From the IMG/VR virus record IMGVR_UViG_3300037069_000806, positions 1-64,000 of that record: a DNA stretch of 64,000 bases, one strand, 5' to 3'. Of this stretch, positions 6,632 through 16,471 are shown in pieces; the first letter of the stretch is position 1, and each line of letters begins with the position of its first letter. A program made the position numbers and the translations under genes. The notes beneath the pieces are model-generated. The model did not search any database. It saw only the letters and a program-made list of their open reading frames with translations, and was not told the origin of the DNA. This stretch comes from a virus.

Positions 6632-9567
6632 GCGATGAGACGCCGGTAGGCGCTGGCCGCATCGCGGGTTCGAACAATCTCCAGCATTCCATTGACGCCA
6701 ACACCCGCGCGGTTCAGTCGCAGGCTGGTGTCCTCTCCCGTGTGGCCCAGGGCCTGTCCACCATGACCCGCAACAGCGGGGGCACCGGCACGATCCGCAG
6801 CCAGGGCATGTCCGGCGGTATCGCCAACGGAGGCGGCGCGTCCTTCGGCTCTCTTGGTGGCATCCTTCGCATGGGCGGGGGCGTCGCCAGCGGTGGTGGC
6901 TTCCCTCGTATCGGTGGGGGCCTCGGATACGCCGGGGTCGCGGCTGATGTCGCTTCCTCCTACGGTGACATGCACATGGCCAACCAGGCCATGCGGGACT
7001 ACAACGCCAACCTGTTCGGGTCGGGTCCGTTCCGCTCGACCAACGGCGGCTACCGTGGCGCGCTCTACGGCATGTCCTACAACAAGAACTACGGCCAGGG
7101 CACCGCTGACATGCAGTCCGCTCAGTGGACCCTGGGATGGGCCTCCAACCAGCAGGTCGGCTCGAACCGGTGGAACGCGATCCAGCAGTCGGTGGGTTCG
7201 TTCGGAACCATCGCCCGCTGGCGTTCGGCCTCTGACATCGCTGCCACCCAGGCGCGGCTCAACAGCGCCCAGGGCTACTACCAGATGTCCCAGTTCGGCA
7301 TCCGAACGGACGTCCGAGGCCAGCAGCAGAGCATGGGCCAGATCAACAACCAGATCCTCGCTCGGTCCGGAGTCAGCCTCGGGGGGATGAACCAGGCGCA
7401 GATCAAGGCCACGTTCTCAGACAACTCCGCGCTGGCTGGCAACTACGCCCGGATGGGCTTCTCCCAGGACGACATCCGGATGTTCATGCAGAACAACGCC
7501 GCCAAGGCGCAGGCGATGTCCAAGGGCATGAGCGCCTCTGAGTACGACAAGAACGTCGCGGCGATGGCCAACAACGACTCCGGCGCGCGCAAGCGGCTGG
7601 AGGGTGCCATCGGCAAGAGCATGGTCGACTCCATCGGGAGCCGTCAGACCTCGGCCGAGAACCAGCAGGTCCAGCAGACCCAGGCCTTTGCCAACGCAAC
7701 GATTGCTGCGACCGACGCGGTCAAGAAGTTCTCCGACATGCTCAATGTGGTCCTGGCCAAGTCGGGCCTGTCCATGCTTATGGGCGGTGGAGCGGGAGGT
7801 AGCAGCGTCCTCGACAGCGCGCTCGGCATGGGCAACCAGTTGAGTGGTCTGGGCGGCAGCCGAATGATGAGCAAGATCCCGGGTGTCGGCCGGTTGCTGG
7901 GTCGCTTCGGTGGAATCGCCGGGGAGGCTGAGCAGGGAGCGGGCCTCCTTGGTCGACTGGGTGGGCTGGGAAAGTTCGCCGGAGTTGGTGGGAAGTTGCT
8001 TCGGGGAGCGAGCATCGCAGGGTGGGCGTCCCTCGCTGGTGGCGCTATCGGAGGCATGATCTCTGACGGCCACGGCGGGGCTCGGGACAAGTGGGGACAT
8101 GCCCTCAGCGGGGCAGCCACAGGCGCAGGCATCGGCGCGGCGGCCGGGTCCTTCATCCCCGGTGTGGGCACGGCCATCGGCGCGGGCATCGGTGGACTGA
8201 TCGGCGCGGGCTGGTCTCTGTTCGGCGGCGGTAAGGGTGGCCCCAGCACCGGCCAGGCGGCGGGCGGCGGCCAGGGCAGTGGCACTATCCGCTCAGCCGG
8301 TGACGCGGTGTCCTGGGCTGAGCAGGAGGCCTACCACCCGTCGCAGAACTACTTCGACATGTGCGACTACTTCGTCGCGTCTTGCTTCGGCTTGTCCGCA
8401 TCTGGATACGCCAGCGCCAAGGCGCACTGGAACAACATCCCGAACAAGATGAAGCACACGGACCGGAACCCTCCGGCCGGGGCCATGGTCTTCTGGGACA
8501 TCGGATCGTACGGACACATCGCGCTGTCCGTCGGCGGCGGCAAGGTCGCGTCGACCGACATCATGGAGCGGGGCAAGGTCTCTGTGGTCCCGCTCGGGAC
8601 CATCGAGAAGAAGTGGCGTGCCAAGTACCTGGGATGGGCTCCGCCCTACTACCAGGGCCGCACCGGCAGCGTCGGCGGCAACGCGGGCTCCTCCGGCGCA
8701 TCGGTAAACGGGTCGCTGGCTGCCACCACCATCGGTTCGGCCGGTGCGACAGCGGCTGGTGGGTACTCCGACCTAGGGGGCAACAGTGAGGCAGCGATCA
8801 TCGCGGCGGCCCTGGGTCGCTCGGCTTCCGGCACTCGCAGCGGCGTGAGCGCAGGCACCGGATCCCCGTCCGGCGGGCGCACCTCCGGCGGGCAAGCGGC
8901 GGCTGGTGGCGCACCTGGCAAGGCACCGACCGGAACCCTGGCCTCGTGGATCAACCAGGCCTTGAGCGACATGGGCATGAGCGGCGCGGGCAACGCGGCG
9001 ATCCTGAACACGATCATCAAGCACGAGTCAGGGGGCAACCCGCGCGCGATCAACAACTGGGACAGCAACGCCAAGGCTGGACACCCGTCCGAGGGTCTGA
9101 TGCAGGTGATCGGCCCAACATTCAAGGCGCACATGATGTCCGGGCACGGAGACATCTGGAACCCGGTCGACAACATCATCGCCGGGACCCGCTACGCCCT
9201 GGGCCGCTACCACTCGCTGAACAACGTCCCTGGAATCGTCTCGCTGCGAAACGGCGGCAAGTACGTGGGGTACAAGGACGGTGCCTGGCGGATCGGTGAA
9301 GATCAGGTCGCCCCGATCCACAAGGGCGAGATGGTCCTGGACGCCCGCTCTGCGGAGACCGTCCGGCAGGCCCTGATGCGTGACACCCACGGAAGCGCCA
9401 GCGGTGGCAAGGGTGGTGGAAGCGGCGCGGTTCTCGTGTTCAAGGAGGGCAGCGTAGTCATCCACGCTCGGGGCACCTCCGACGATGACATGCGCCAGGC
9501 CGCCAAGGTCTTCGCGGAGAACGTCGCGAACGACAACCGGATCAAGCAACTCCAGGACGGTTTCTGA
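6628..9567 (+). CDS. Tape measure protein with CHAP/NlpC-like and transglycosylase domains
   Basis: 979 residues, starting at a GTG overlapping the chaperone stop. The N-terminal half is Gly/Ser/Gln-rich and alpha-helical. A glycine-zipper membrane-active segment (about residues 480-535) is followed by a cysteine amidase/peptidase-like domain with candidate catalytic Cys in MCDYFVASC (about 578) and His in YGHIALSVG (about 629). A lytic transglycosylase domain has its Glu in IKHESGG (about 798) and GLMQVIGPTF. Tape measures set tail length and are ejected first; the two domains would open peptidoglycan at the injection site. At under 1000 residues the tail should be short to medium. Confidence 0.88.
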   Translation: MSDETPVGAGRIAGSNNLQHSIDANTRAVQSQAGVLSRVAQGLSTMTRNSGGTGTIRSQGMSGGIANGGGASFGSLGGILRMGGGVASGGGFPRIGGGLGYAGVAADVASSYGDMHMANQAMRDYNANLFGSGPFRSTNGGYRGALYGMSYNKNYGQGTADMQSAQWTLGWASNQQVGSNRWNAIQQSVGSFGTIARWRSASDIAATQARLNSAQGYYQMSQFGIRTDVRGQQQSMGQINNQILARSGVSLGGMNQAQIKATFSDNSALAGNYARMGFSQDDIRMFMQNNAAKAQAMSKGMSASEYDKNVAAMANNDSGARKRLEGAIGKSMVDSIGSRQTSAENQQVQQTQAFANATIAATDAVKKFSDMLNVVLAKSGLSMLMGGGAGGSSVLDSALGMGNQLSGLGGSRMMSKIPGVGRLLGRFGGIAGEAEQGAGLLGRLGGLGKFAGVGGKLLRGASIAGWASLAGGAIGGMISDGHGGARDKWGHALSGAATGAGIGAAAGSFIPGVGTAIGAGIGGLIGAGWSLFGGGKGGPSTGQAAGGGQGSGTIRSAGDAVSWAEQEAYHPSQNYFDMCDYFVASCFGLSASGYASAKAHWNNIPNKMKHTDRNPPAGAMVFWDIGSYGHIALSVGGGKVASTDIMERGKVSVVPLGTIEKKWRAKYLGWAPPYYQGRTGSVGGNAGSSGASVNGSLAATTIGSAGATAAGGYSDLGGNSEAAIIAAALGRSASGTRSGVSAGTGSPSGGRTSGGQAAAGGAPGKAPTGTLASWINQALSDMGMSGAGNAAILNTIIKHESGGNPRAINNWDSNAKAGHPSEGLMQVIGPTFKAHMMSGHGDIWNPVDNIIAGTRYALGRYHSLNNVPGIVSLRNGGKYVGYKDGAWRIGEDQVAPIHKGEMVLDARSAETVRQALMRDTHGSASGGKGGGSGAVLVFKEGSVVIHARGTSDDDMRQAAKVFAENVANDNRIKQLQDGF

Positions 9568-10448
9568 TGCCTGTTCCCCCGCCCCAGGACAACAACATCG
9601 GCAGCGGCGACGCCACGATTGGCTCAGCCACCTACGACTACATCGTCGGCACCGGATCCAACGGCAAGCCGTCTAAGCAGGGACTGGTGTACTACCAGCC
9701 TGCCTTCGACCCGCGCATCCTCACGACCCCGCACTGGGGCGGCGTTCCGGTGCAGCGCGGTCGGATCCGCACGGACCCTCAGTTCGCTCCCGACCCTATC
9801 TACACCAACCTGGGTCTGAACTTCCTGTACAACCCCACCCAGTTGGACGAGTCCTTCTCGGTCGACCCGACCGCTCAGCCTGCTGACGTGAAGAGCCAGT
9901 ACGACACGTCCAAGCAGATCGGCGCGATGGGGCAGATGAACTTCAGCCTGCTCTTCGACCGCACCTACGAACTGTGGGACCGCAAGTACGTCAACACCCC
10001 AGTGGGGCAACTCGGCGTCTACACCGACGTTCGTCAGTTGTACGCCATGGTAGGGATGATCGACGCCCAGAAGATCTTCAGCGAGAACATCGAGCCCATC
10101 GCATACCCCATGACCGGCGTCTCATGCTGGTTCTTCTTCGGCAACCAGTACGGGGACCCCCCTCACCGGAACCGTGGTCCCCAGCCGGTGAAGAGGGGCG
10201 CGCAGAACCGCTCCCTGATCTACTACGGCCGAATCATCGGTCTCGACGTGACGTACTCCTCGTGGACCGAGTCGATGACTCCCAAGCGGGCGGCCGTGAG
10301 CCTCACGGTGCAGATGATGACCCCGTCCCAGTCTCACATCGACTTCACCAACCCTCCGTGGAGCAACAACAACTCCGGGGGCGGCGCAGCCAGTCCGACC
10401 AAGCCCGCACCAAAGGCATCACCGCCTGTCTACTTCCGGGGGCACTGA
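9567..10448 (+). CDS. Baseplate/tail protein, unknown type
   Basis: A 293-residue protein whose ATG overlaps the tape-measure stop by one base. It has a conserved-looking core (WGGVPVQRGRIRTDP, NLGLNFLYNP, SLLFDRTYELWDRKY) and a Pro/Gly-rich C-terminal tail. No enzyme motif. Position between tape measure and hub genes suggests a baseplate hub or tail-tube initiator component. The family was not recognised with certainty. Confidence 0.6.
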   Translation: MPVPPPQDNNIGSGDATIGSATYDYIVGTGSNGKPSKQGLVYYQPAFDPRILTTPHWGGVPVQRGRIRTDPQFAPDPIYTNLGLNFLYNPTQLDESFSVDPTAQPADVKSQYDTSKQIGAMGQMNFSLLFDRTYELWDRKYVNTPVGQLGVYTDVRQLYAMVGMIDAQKIFSENIEPIAYPMTGVSCWFFFGNQYGDPPHRNRGPQPVKRGAQNRSLIYYGRIIGLDVTYSSWTESMTPKRAAVSLTVQMMTPSQSHIDFTNPPWSNNNSGGGAASPTKPAPKASPPVYFRGH

Positions 10449-10726
10449 TGATCTCGACACGATCCCGATACCGCACCAGTCCGCTCGGCCGCGTGGCCGA
10501 CCGCAACGGTGTCCTCCAGACCGCGATCCTGCCCTCCTTCCCGTCCACGATGATCGTGAACTACACGGAGTACCAGTGGGCGTCGGGCGACCGACCGGAC
10601 CTTCTAGCGACAGCCTTCTTCGGCGACCCCGCGTCGTGGTGGCGCATCGCCAACACCAATCCAGAGATCCTCATCTGGGACGAGGTGCTGGCGGGCACCG
10701 TCATCAGGATCCCTGATGTCAGTTAG
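10448..10726 (+). CDS. LysM-like baseplate protein (gp53-like)
   Basis: 92 residues, ATG overlapping the upstream TGA. The sequence QWASGDRPDLLATAFFGDPASWWRIANTNPE-like pattern, then an LAGTVIRIP ending, matches the small LysM-type proteins found in baseplates of contractile phages (T4 gp53 group). These help attach the wedge or hub to the tail tube. It overlaps the next gene by 11 nt. Confidence 0.75.
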   Translation: MISTRSRYRTSPLGRVADRNGVLQTAILPSFPSTMIVNYTEYQWASGDRPDLLATAFFGDPASWWRIANTNPEILIWDEVLAGTVIRIPDVS

Positions 10727-11957
10727 CCCTCCGATGCTCAACCGGTACCTGGCGACCCGCCCGTTCCTGTCTCCCCGGATCGTCGTCGGACAGATTGCTG
10801 AGAGTCGAGATGTGGTCGGCTTCGACCTCATCGAGGAAGACGGCAAGCACGACGTTGCGATGATCACGATTCGCTACCCTCTGCCCGCACGGGGGAACCG
10901 TCCCACGGTGTCCTCGGCCGCCCTCTGGCCCACGAGCACCCCGGTGTCTGTCACGTGGGACCCGAAGGGGATCTACACCGACACCTTCTATGGCTACGTG
11001 CGCGGGCACACCGCCAAGCGGGACATCACCAAGACTCTGAACCGAGTCCTCTACGACGTGACCTACATCTGCACCGGCTCCTCTTTCCCCATGATGTCTA
11101 CCAACTCCAAGGACTGGGGAACCGTCTCGGCGTCGTACATCGCGACCACGCTTGCCAAGGCTTATGGACTCCGTGCCGTGGTCGACCCGCACCCCCTGGT
11201 CCAGCCGTTCAACCAGTTCCGCACCAGCGACTACAAGTTCCTGGCTGACCTGGCCAATCGAATCGGCTACCGGTTCCGGGTGACCGGCGGCACGCTCTAC
11301 TTCACCAACCCGATGCGCGAGTTCGAGATGGGACGTCGCCAGGGCGTGGCGGAGTTCTCGATGTATCAAAGGCCTAACCAGACAGACACCCTGCGCACCT
11401 TCCAGACCGTAGAAGGCGAGACCCTTTCCGACGGGGGAGTAGCAGCCAAGCACGAGATCACTCTGTCTCGCGGGAACGGCCGACCGCTGAAGGCAACCAG
11501 TGCGGCGTACCAGCACACAGTCTTCGGGGAGTCCGAGGGCGGCGGCCCGAACCTGAACCTGACCTTGGCATCTACCCAGTACACGCCGACCAACTACGCC
11601 GAGGCTCAGGCCCTGGTCGACGCTGAAGCGCTGAAGAACTTCTACTGGGTCGCTGCCACCGCAACGACAGCCGGTGACGCTCGCGTTCATCCTGGCGGTG
11701 TGGTCATGCTCGACGGTGACGCGCTTAACACGGAGTACCAAGGATCGTGGATGGTTAAGAGAGCGCACCACCGCATCTCGCGCAGCACATACGGGCGAAC
11801 CTGGCGGGAGGCATACGACATGGACCTGACCTTGGGACGCAACGCAACGGCCCAGAGTGTGACCCGCGTGATCCCCGCCGAGTGGTTGGCAGCGGTGGCA
11901 GAGGTTCCCGTCGTGCAGCAGAACGGCTTGTGGATCGCAGGAGCCCCCGGTGGCTGA
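10716..11957 (+). CDS. Baseplate hub protein (gp27/gpD-like)
   Basis: 413 residues. Size, position before the spike-like gene and a beta-rich layout fit the hub family that forms the trimeric base of the central spike. Recognisable stretches include [16 protein letters not shown] at the N-terminus, [17 protein letters not shown] near residue 175 and [12 protein letters not shown] near 340, typical of late-control protein D-like hubs. The start lies within the preceding gene, indicating translational coupling. Function is assigned by family resemblance and gene order. Confidence 0.7.
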   Translation: MSVSPPMLNRYLATRPFLSPRIVVGQIAESRDVVGFDLIEEDGKHDVAMITIRYPLPARGNRPTVSSAALWPTSTPVSVTWDPKGIYTDTFYGYVRGHTAKRDITKTLNRVLYDVTYICTGSSFPMMSTNSKDWGTVSASYIATTLAKAYGLRAVVDPHPLVQPFNQFRTSDYKFLADLANRIGYRFRVTGGTLYFTNPMREFEMGRRQGVAEFSMYQRPNQTDTLRTFQTVEGETLSDGGVAAKHEITLSRGNGRPLKATSAAYQHTVFGESEGGGPNLNLTLASTQYTPTNYAEAQALVDAEALKNFYWVAATATTAGDARVHPGGVVMLDGDALNTEYQGSWMVKRAHHRISRSTYGRTWREAYDMDLTLGRNATAQSVTRVIPAEWLAAVAEVPVVQQNGLWIAGAPGG

Positions 11958-13632
11958 CCTCTGCCTGTATCACGCCGTGGTTGTCACCGCTCGCACTGAC
12001 GGCTCAGTTCGCGTCCGCATCCCCTCTCTCCTGGGCAGCGGCCTCAGTGGGTGGGTCAAGCCAAGCACTTCGGGAGCCACCGCACCGGCCCGGGGCACGG
12101 GTGTCTACATCGCGTTCGAGGGCGGCGATGTAACCAAGCCCGTCTACTTCACAGGTGGAGGAGGAGGTGGTGGCGGGGGAGGCGCAACCGGTCCGACCGG
12201 CCCCACCGGACCGACAGGCCCCCCGGGTGCTACTGGCCCAGCAGGTGCCACAGGGGCAACTGGCGCGCCTGGCACACCCGGTGCCGCTGGTGCGGCCGGG
12301 GCTGCCGGAGCAACTGGTCCTGCGGGAGCCGCAGGCCCCACGGGCTCGGCCGGGTCCGCAGGATCTACCGGGCCGACCGGGCCGACCGGGTCCACCGGAC
12401 CGACAGGGCCAGCCGGGATGATCTGGGACGGGGCCTGGGCGTCGACCGTGTCGTACGTGCCGACCGACGTTGTGTCGTACGGCGGTTCCTCCTTCATCGC
12501 AATGCTCGCCAACCTCAACTACACCCCCGTGGTGGAGATGGTCTCCCGGGACTCCTTCACCCGGGCCGACTCCGCTACCTCGGCCGGATCCATGGAGACC
12601 GGAGAGCCGTGGAACGCAGCGGCTGGTGTCTGGGGAATCTCCGGCGGCCAGTTGTATAGCGTGTCTCAGTCAGGGGCCGGGTCGCTGCTGATCGCCGATG
12701 TGGCCAAGAGCGATCTGACGTTGTCCTACGACATCTTCCTGAACGGGTGTGGGCAGGCAGACTTTCGCTTTCGTTCCGATGTCACGGGGACCACCGGACT
12801 GGAGATCCTCCTAACCGCTACCACCCTCTTCCTTTACGACATCGACGCGGCGGTGACCCGGGCGAGTGCGGCGGTCAGTACCGGGGGAACGCACACCGTC
12901 AAGGTGGTCGCCGTCGGCACCAGCATCCAGGTGTACTGGGACGGCGGGCTCGCGATCACCTACTCCGGGGACACCCACTCCGGAACCTACATCGGTCCTC
13001 ACCTCTACAACGCGGACCCGTTCTTCGGCGACGCCCGGTTCGACAATGTCGTCGCGGCCCCGGCTGTCTGGGAACTGGTGGCGGAGGGTGGGACCACCGG
13101 CTCAGTAGGTGCCACCGGGCCCGCTGGTGTGACCGGTCCCGTGGGGGCAACCGGTCCCGTCGGGGCCACCGGCTCCATCGGGGCAACCGGAGCGATTGGC
13201 CCCACCGGATCCACCGGTCCTGTGGGAGCAGGGGCTACTGGCGCAACCGGACCCGCCGGTCCAGCAGGTGCTACGGGCGCAACCGGACCAGCCGGTGCTG
13301 GCTCGACCGGACCGACCGGCCCTGCGGGCCCCGCTGGCGCTACCGGCGCGACCGGTCCTGCGGGGGCGGGATCGACCGGGCCTACTGGTCCGGCTGGTCC
13401 TGCCGGGGCTACCGGACCTACCGGTGCGGGAGCGACCGGGCCGACCGGCCCTGCGGGGCCTGCCGGGGCTACCGGCGCGACCGGGCCAACCGGGGCAGGG
13501 CTCACTGGAGCCACTGGACCGACTGGTGCGACGGGCCCCGCCGGGAGCACCGGACCCGGTGTTCTCGTCCTGAACTCTGGCGCGGCAGTGCCGGGCGGTA
13601 CCCCAGCGGGCACCGTCATCCTTCGGAGGTAG
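11950..13632 (+). CDS. Central spike/fibre: gp5-like OB fold plus collagen-like repeats and CBM-like domain
   Basis: 560 residues from a GTG overlapping the hub gene. The first 70 residues ([16 protein letters not shown]...GWVKPST...[12 protein letters not shown]) resemble the OB-fold of gp5/VgrG spike proteins. A glycine run is followed by collagen triplets, a chitin-binding-like WDGAW...[12 protein letters not shown] module, a LamG-like domain nearly identical in plan to the first gene of the window, a long second collagen region and the same [11 protein letters not shown] cap. It probably anchors a host-binding fibre to the baseplate hub. The many near-identical triplets make it prone to length variation. 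Confidence 0.78.
   Translation: MADLCLYHAVVVTARTDGSVRVRIPSLLGSGLSGWVKPSTSGATAPARGTGVYIAFEGGDVTKPVYFTGGGGGGGGGGATGPTGPTGPTGPPGATGPAGATGATGAPGTPGAAGAAGAAGATGPAGAAGPTGSAGSAGSTGPTGPTGSTGPTGPAGMIWDGAWASTVSYVPTDVVSYGGSSFIAMLANLNYTPVVEMVSRDSFTRADSATSAGSMETGEPWNAAAGVWGISGGQLYSVSQSGAGSLLIADVAKSDLTLSYDIFLNGCGQADFRFRSDVTGTTGLEILLTATTLFLYDIDAAVTRASAAVSTGGTHTVKVVAVGTSIQVYWDGGLAITYSGDTHSGTYIGPHLYNADPFFGDARFDNVVAAPAVWELVAEGGTTGSVGATGPAGVTGPVGATGPVGATGSIGATGAIGPTGSTGPVGAGATGATGPAGPAGATGATGPAGAGSTGPTGPAGPAGATGATGPAGAGSTGPTGPAGPAGATGPTGAGATGPTGPAGPAGATGATGPTGAGLTGATGPTGATGPAGSTGPGVLVLNSGAAVPGGTPAGTVILRR
12544..12613 (+). repeat. 70-bp direct repeat, copy 2
   Basis: Identical to 509-578; it encodes the same segment ([19 protein letters not shown]) at the start of the LamG-like domain. 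Confidence 0.9.
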
Positions 13633-13636
13633 GCCA

Positions 13637-14374
13637 GTGCAATACATCGGATCGGTAGGAAGCAAGGCGGAAACCGCAACCAGCCCAACCTGCGTGATCA
13701 CCGTCGGTATCGCGGTGCCCAAGGGATCCAAGGTGTGCGTGGCGGCTGTCCACAACGCATCCGCTCTCCCCACCGGGATCGCCGACTCGCGCGGGAACAC
13801 CTACACCCTGGACAAGACCGCCTCACCCTCCGGCGCACCGGTTACCCAGACGACGGTTGGCGCTTCGACATTGAGCGTTGCCCTCCAGGTGGGTGACACG
13901 ATCACGGTTACTTGGGCCACCGGACAGTCCCGCCTGTGCGCCGTGGCTGACGCTTTCTCCCCGGCCGGGGCGTTGGATGTGAGTGCCGAGGCCACGGGAT
14001 CATCGACGGCACCCAGTGCCGGATCGTCCGGCACCCTGGGTCACGCGGATGAAGTTGTCTATGTCGCTCACGGCGTTGGGGCGAGCACCGTCCCCACGAT
14101 GACTGGGGGATTCAGCGCGGCCTCCTCGGTAGCCACAGCCAGGGGGTCTAACGAGCGGGCAGTGGCGGCCGGGTACCAGTTCACCACGGCCACCACAGCG
14201 GTCACCGGATCGGCGACCCTGTCAGCCTCGGCCTCGTGGTGCTCGGCCATGGTCTCTTACCCGATGACTCCCCAGTGGAGCGAGTGGAACGGCACAACAG
14301 AGGCACCCCTCACGGTCGACGGCGAGTGGAATGGAACCGCCATCGGAGCCCTCTCATTCGACTTCGTGACTTAG
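13637..14374 (+). CDS. Beta-rich virion protein, unknown
   Basis: A 245-residue protein from GTG 4 nt after the fibre gene. It is Ser/Thr/Ala/Val-rich with short alternating hydrophobic strands, has few charged residues and no catalytic signature. The C-terminus has paired EWNG motifs. The composition resembles secreted or adhesin-like beta-sandwich domains. It is probably an accessory fibre or decoration protein, judged by context only. Confidence 0.55.
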   Translation: MQYIGSVGSKAETATSPTCVITVGIAVPKGSKVCVAAVHNASALPTGIADSRGNTYTLDKTASPSGAPVTQTTVGASTLSVALQVGDTITVTWATGQSRLCAVADAFSPAGALDVSAEATGSSTAPSAGSSGTLGHADEVVYVAHGVGASTVPTMTGGFSAASSVATARGSNERAVAAGYQFTTATTAVTGSATLSASASWCSAMVSYPMTPQWSEWNGTTEAPLTVDGEWNGTAIGALSFDFVT

Positions 14375-14502
14375 CACCTGGGCAACCGGTTCAGATAGCC
14401 TGGAACCCGGGATCCCAACATCGAAGCACCTCTCGAAGCACTTCCTGATCTCCCCGTTGCATACACGGATCCGGCCAACACCTCGACCGACGGAGATCAC
14501 GC
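14375..14502 (+). promoter_or_regulatory. Intergenic region with AACCGGTT, candidate promoter for wedge operon
   Basis: A 128-nt gap. AACCGGTT lies at 14384-14391, followed after CAGA by TAGCCT as a possible -10. The upstream GCGTGTCG element is absent. It precedes the gp25/gpJ baseplate genes. No RNA gene or open frame was found in the gap. Confidence 0.4.
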
Positions 14503-14952
14503 ATGGGATTCACAGCGTCTCTTCCCTTCCGCCTGGGCCCTGATGGCTCGGTGGCGCTGGAGACCGATCCCAACGTCCAGACGGACCAGCGGATTCGTGC
14601 GCTCGTGGGGACCGTCCCGACCCAGCGCCTCATGCGTCTCGACTACGGGGTGAACCTTCCGGCCCTGGTCTTCGAGGACGAAGACATTGCCGAGGGAGAA
14701 CTCCTACAGATGGTGACCAACTCCATGGCGATGTGGGAGCCGGGGGTCCAGGTCCAGAGCGTGGACGCGGTCCGTTCCAGCACATCCGCTGACATTCCCA
14801 GCGAGGGTTGGGGACCCGATGACCCCATCGTGGACGTCTCTGTCCGCTACCAGCGAGTCGACTCGTACACCAGCCCGGTGTCCGTGGCCAAGAAGTTGCA
14901 CACGGCTGTGATCCGCGTCGGCGGAGAGGTGATGGAGGTTCTCGGTGGCTAA
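14503..14952 (+). CDS. Baseplate wedge protein (gp25/GPW family)
   Basis: 149 residues, the size of the gp25 lysozyme-like wedge family. The segment QTDQRIRALVGTVPTQRLMRLDYGVNLPALVFE (read in short pieces: RALVGT, RLMRLDYG) is the family core, with the usual LVGT...R...YG pattern. The protein nucleates sheath polymerisation on the baseplate. It overlaps the gpJ-like gene by 8 nt, as in many contractile systems. Confidence 0.88.
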   Translation: MGFTASLPFRLGPDGSVALETDPNVQTDQRIRALVGTVPTQRLMRLDYGVNLPALVFEDEDIAEGELLQMVTNSMAMWEPGVQVQSVDAVRSSTSADIPSEGWGPDDPIVDVSVRYQRVDSYTSPVSVAKKLHTAVIRVGGEVMEVLGG

Positions 14953-16459
14953 CGTCAACGCCGACTACACCAGCAAGGACTACGACGGCTTCCGGGCCTC
15001 TTTGCTGTCGTACGCCCGCGCTACCTACCCCGACTGGTCCGGTGCTCAGACGGAGCACCCCAGCGACTTCGGCGTGATGCTGGTCGAGTTGTTCTCGTAC
15101 ATGGGTGACATCCTGTCCTTCTACGGAGACCGGGCCGTGCTGGAATCCTTCCTCAGCACCGCCACCCTGCGCTCTTCGGTCCTGGCGCACGCCGAGACCC
15201 TGGGCTACGTACCCGTGGGTCGGGTGGCTGCAACTGGAACGGTCACCGTGAACAACCAGAGCACGGTTGCCTCGGTCATTCCGGCGGGCACCAAGTTCAT
15301 GACCGACTTCGTCACGGACCTCGACAGCCCGATCTTCTTCGAGTCCACGGCCGACGTGACTATCGCCCCCTCCAGCAACGGCAACGTCACTGTGAGCGAG
15401 GGATCCAGCCAGGGCACGATGACCATCACCGTGAACGATGGCACCGCCTCGCAGCAGAACGTCCTGGTCGAACTGCTCGGCACCTCGGACGGAACGATTG
15501 ATCAGGTCTTCGTTCTTCGCGCCGCGAACGCTATTGATGCCAGCGTTCGGGTCTTCTCCGATGAGATCAACCCGAACACGTTGACCACCAAGGAGGAGTA
15601 CACACGCTTCCTCTTCATCGTCAACGCGACCCCGCTGGACCTGGCCTACGAACTCCGGTACGACGACAAGGGCATCGCCTCCATCACCTTCGGGGACGGC
15701 GTCAACGGCATCGTCCCTCCCGCCGGGACGCAGGTCTACGCGGCCTACCAAGTGGGCGTTGGCGTTCGGGGCAACCTACCGTCCGCCGCCATCACAGAGA
15801 TCGCCAGCGCGGTGGACGACGGGATCTCACTGGTGACCAGCAGTGCCACAACGGGGGGCACGGACGAAGAAGACACACAGTCGATCCGGACCAACGCCCC
15901 GCTCGTGTGGCAGACACAGAACCGGGCCGTCACCGTCCAGGACTACGCAAACCTGGCGCTGGCCACACCCAGCGTGTCCAAGGCGAAGGCCGTGTCCGCC
16001 AGTGCTGGAAGCGTGTCCATCTTCATCTTGGGGCCGGGTGGGAACCCCGCCTCCTCGTCCCTCATGGGTAGCGTCCAGTCGTTCGTGCAGGACCGCTGCA
16101 TGGCAGGGACCACCGTCTCCTGCCTCGCGGGTACTGCCGTCCCGGTGAACCTAGGAACTGCGGGCAGCCCGGTGGTCATCGGTGTCAACGACCGTGCCAT
16201 CGCGACAGTCACCAAGGACTCAGTCAACCAGGCCCTGATCACTCTGCTGAGCCCCATCAACCGAGACTTCGGCAAGCGCGTGACGATCTCGGAGATCTAC
16301 CGCGCCATCGCCAACGTCCCGGGCGTGGACTACGCCATCGTCACGATGATGGCCCGCGCCGACGCGACCCAGTCCGGAACCAGCGATGCCGTCATGGCGG
16401 ACTGGGAGATCCCTTCCCCCGGCACCTTCTACCTGACCGCCGAGGGCGGCATTGCGTAA
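14945..16459 (+). CDS. Baseplate J-like protein (gp6-like wedge)
   Basis: 504 residues from a GTG inside the gp25-like gene. The N-terminus (YTSKDYDGFRASLLSYA...PDWSGAQTEHPSDFGVMLVELFSYMGD) and AETLGYVP near residue 90 are typical of baseplate J/gp47 proteins, as is the C-terminal DRDFGKRVTISEIYRAI-like stretch. Dimers form the iris-like ring that triggers baseplate opening. Confidence is high from motifs plus the gp25 neighbour. Confidence 0.88.
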   Translation: MANVNADYTSKDYDGFRASLLSYARATYPDWSGAQTEHPSDFGVMLVELFSYMGDILSFYGDRAVLESFLSTATLRSSVLAHAETLGYVPVGRVAATGTVTVNNQSTVASVIPAGTKFMTDFVTDLDSPIFFESTADVTIAPSSNGNVTVSEGSSQGTMTITVNDGTASQQNVLVELLGTSDGTIDQVFVLRAANAIDASVRVFSDEINPNTLTTKEEYTRFLFIVNATPLDLAYELRYDDKGIASITFGDGVNGIVPPAGTQVYAAYQVGVGVRGNLPSAAITEIASAVDDGISLVTSSATTGGTDEEDTQSIRTNAPLVWQTQNRAVTVQDYANLALATPSVSKAKAVSASAGSVSIFILGPGGNPASSSLMGSVQSFVQDRCMAGTTVSCLAGTAVPVNLGTAGSPVVIGVNDRAIATVTKDSVNQALITLLSPINRDFGKRVTISEIYRAIANVPGVDYAIVTMMARADATQSGTSDAVMADWEIPSPGTFYLTAEGGIA

Positions 16460-16471
16460 GGACGAGGAATC

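Noticed and set aside
13005-13688. Minus-strand frame rich in [14 protein letters not shown] repeats
   Set aside because: It is the reverse complement of collagen triplets; the repeat makes a false proline-rich protein.
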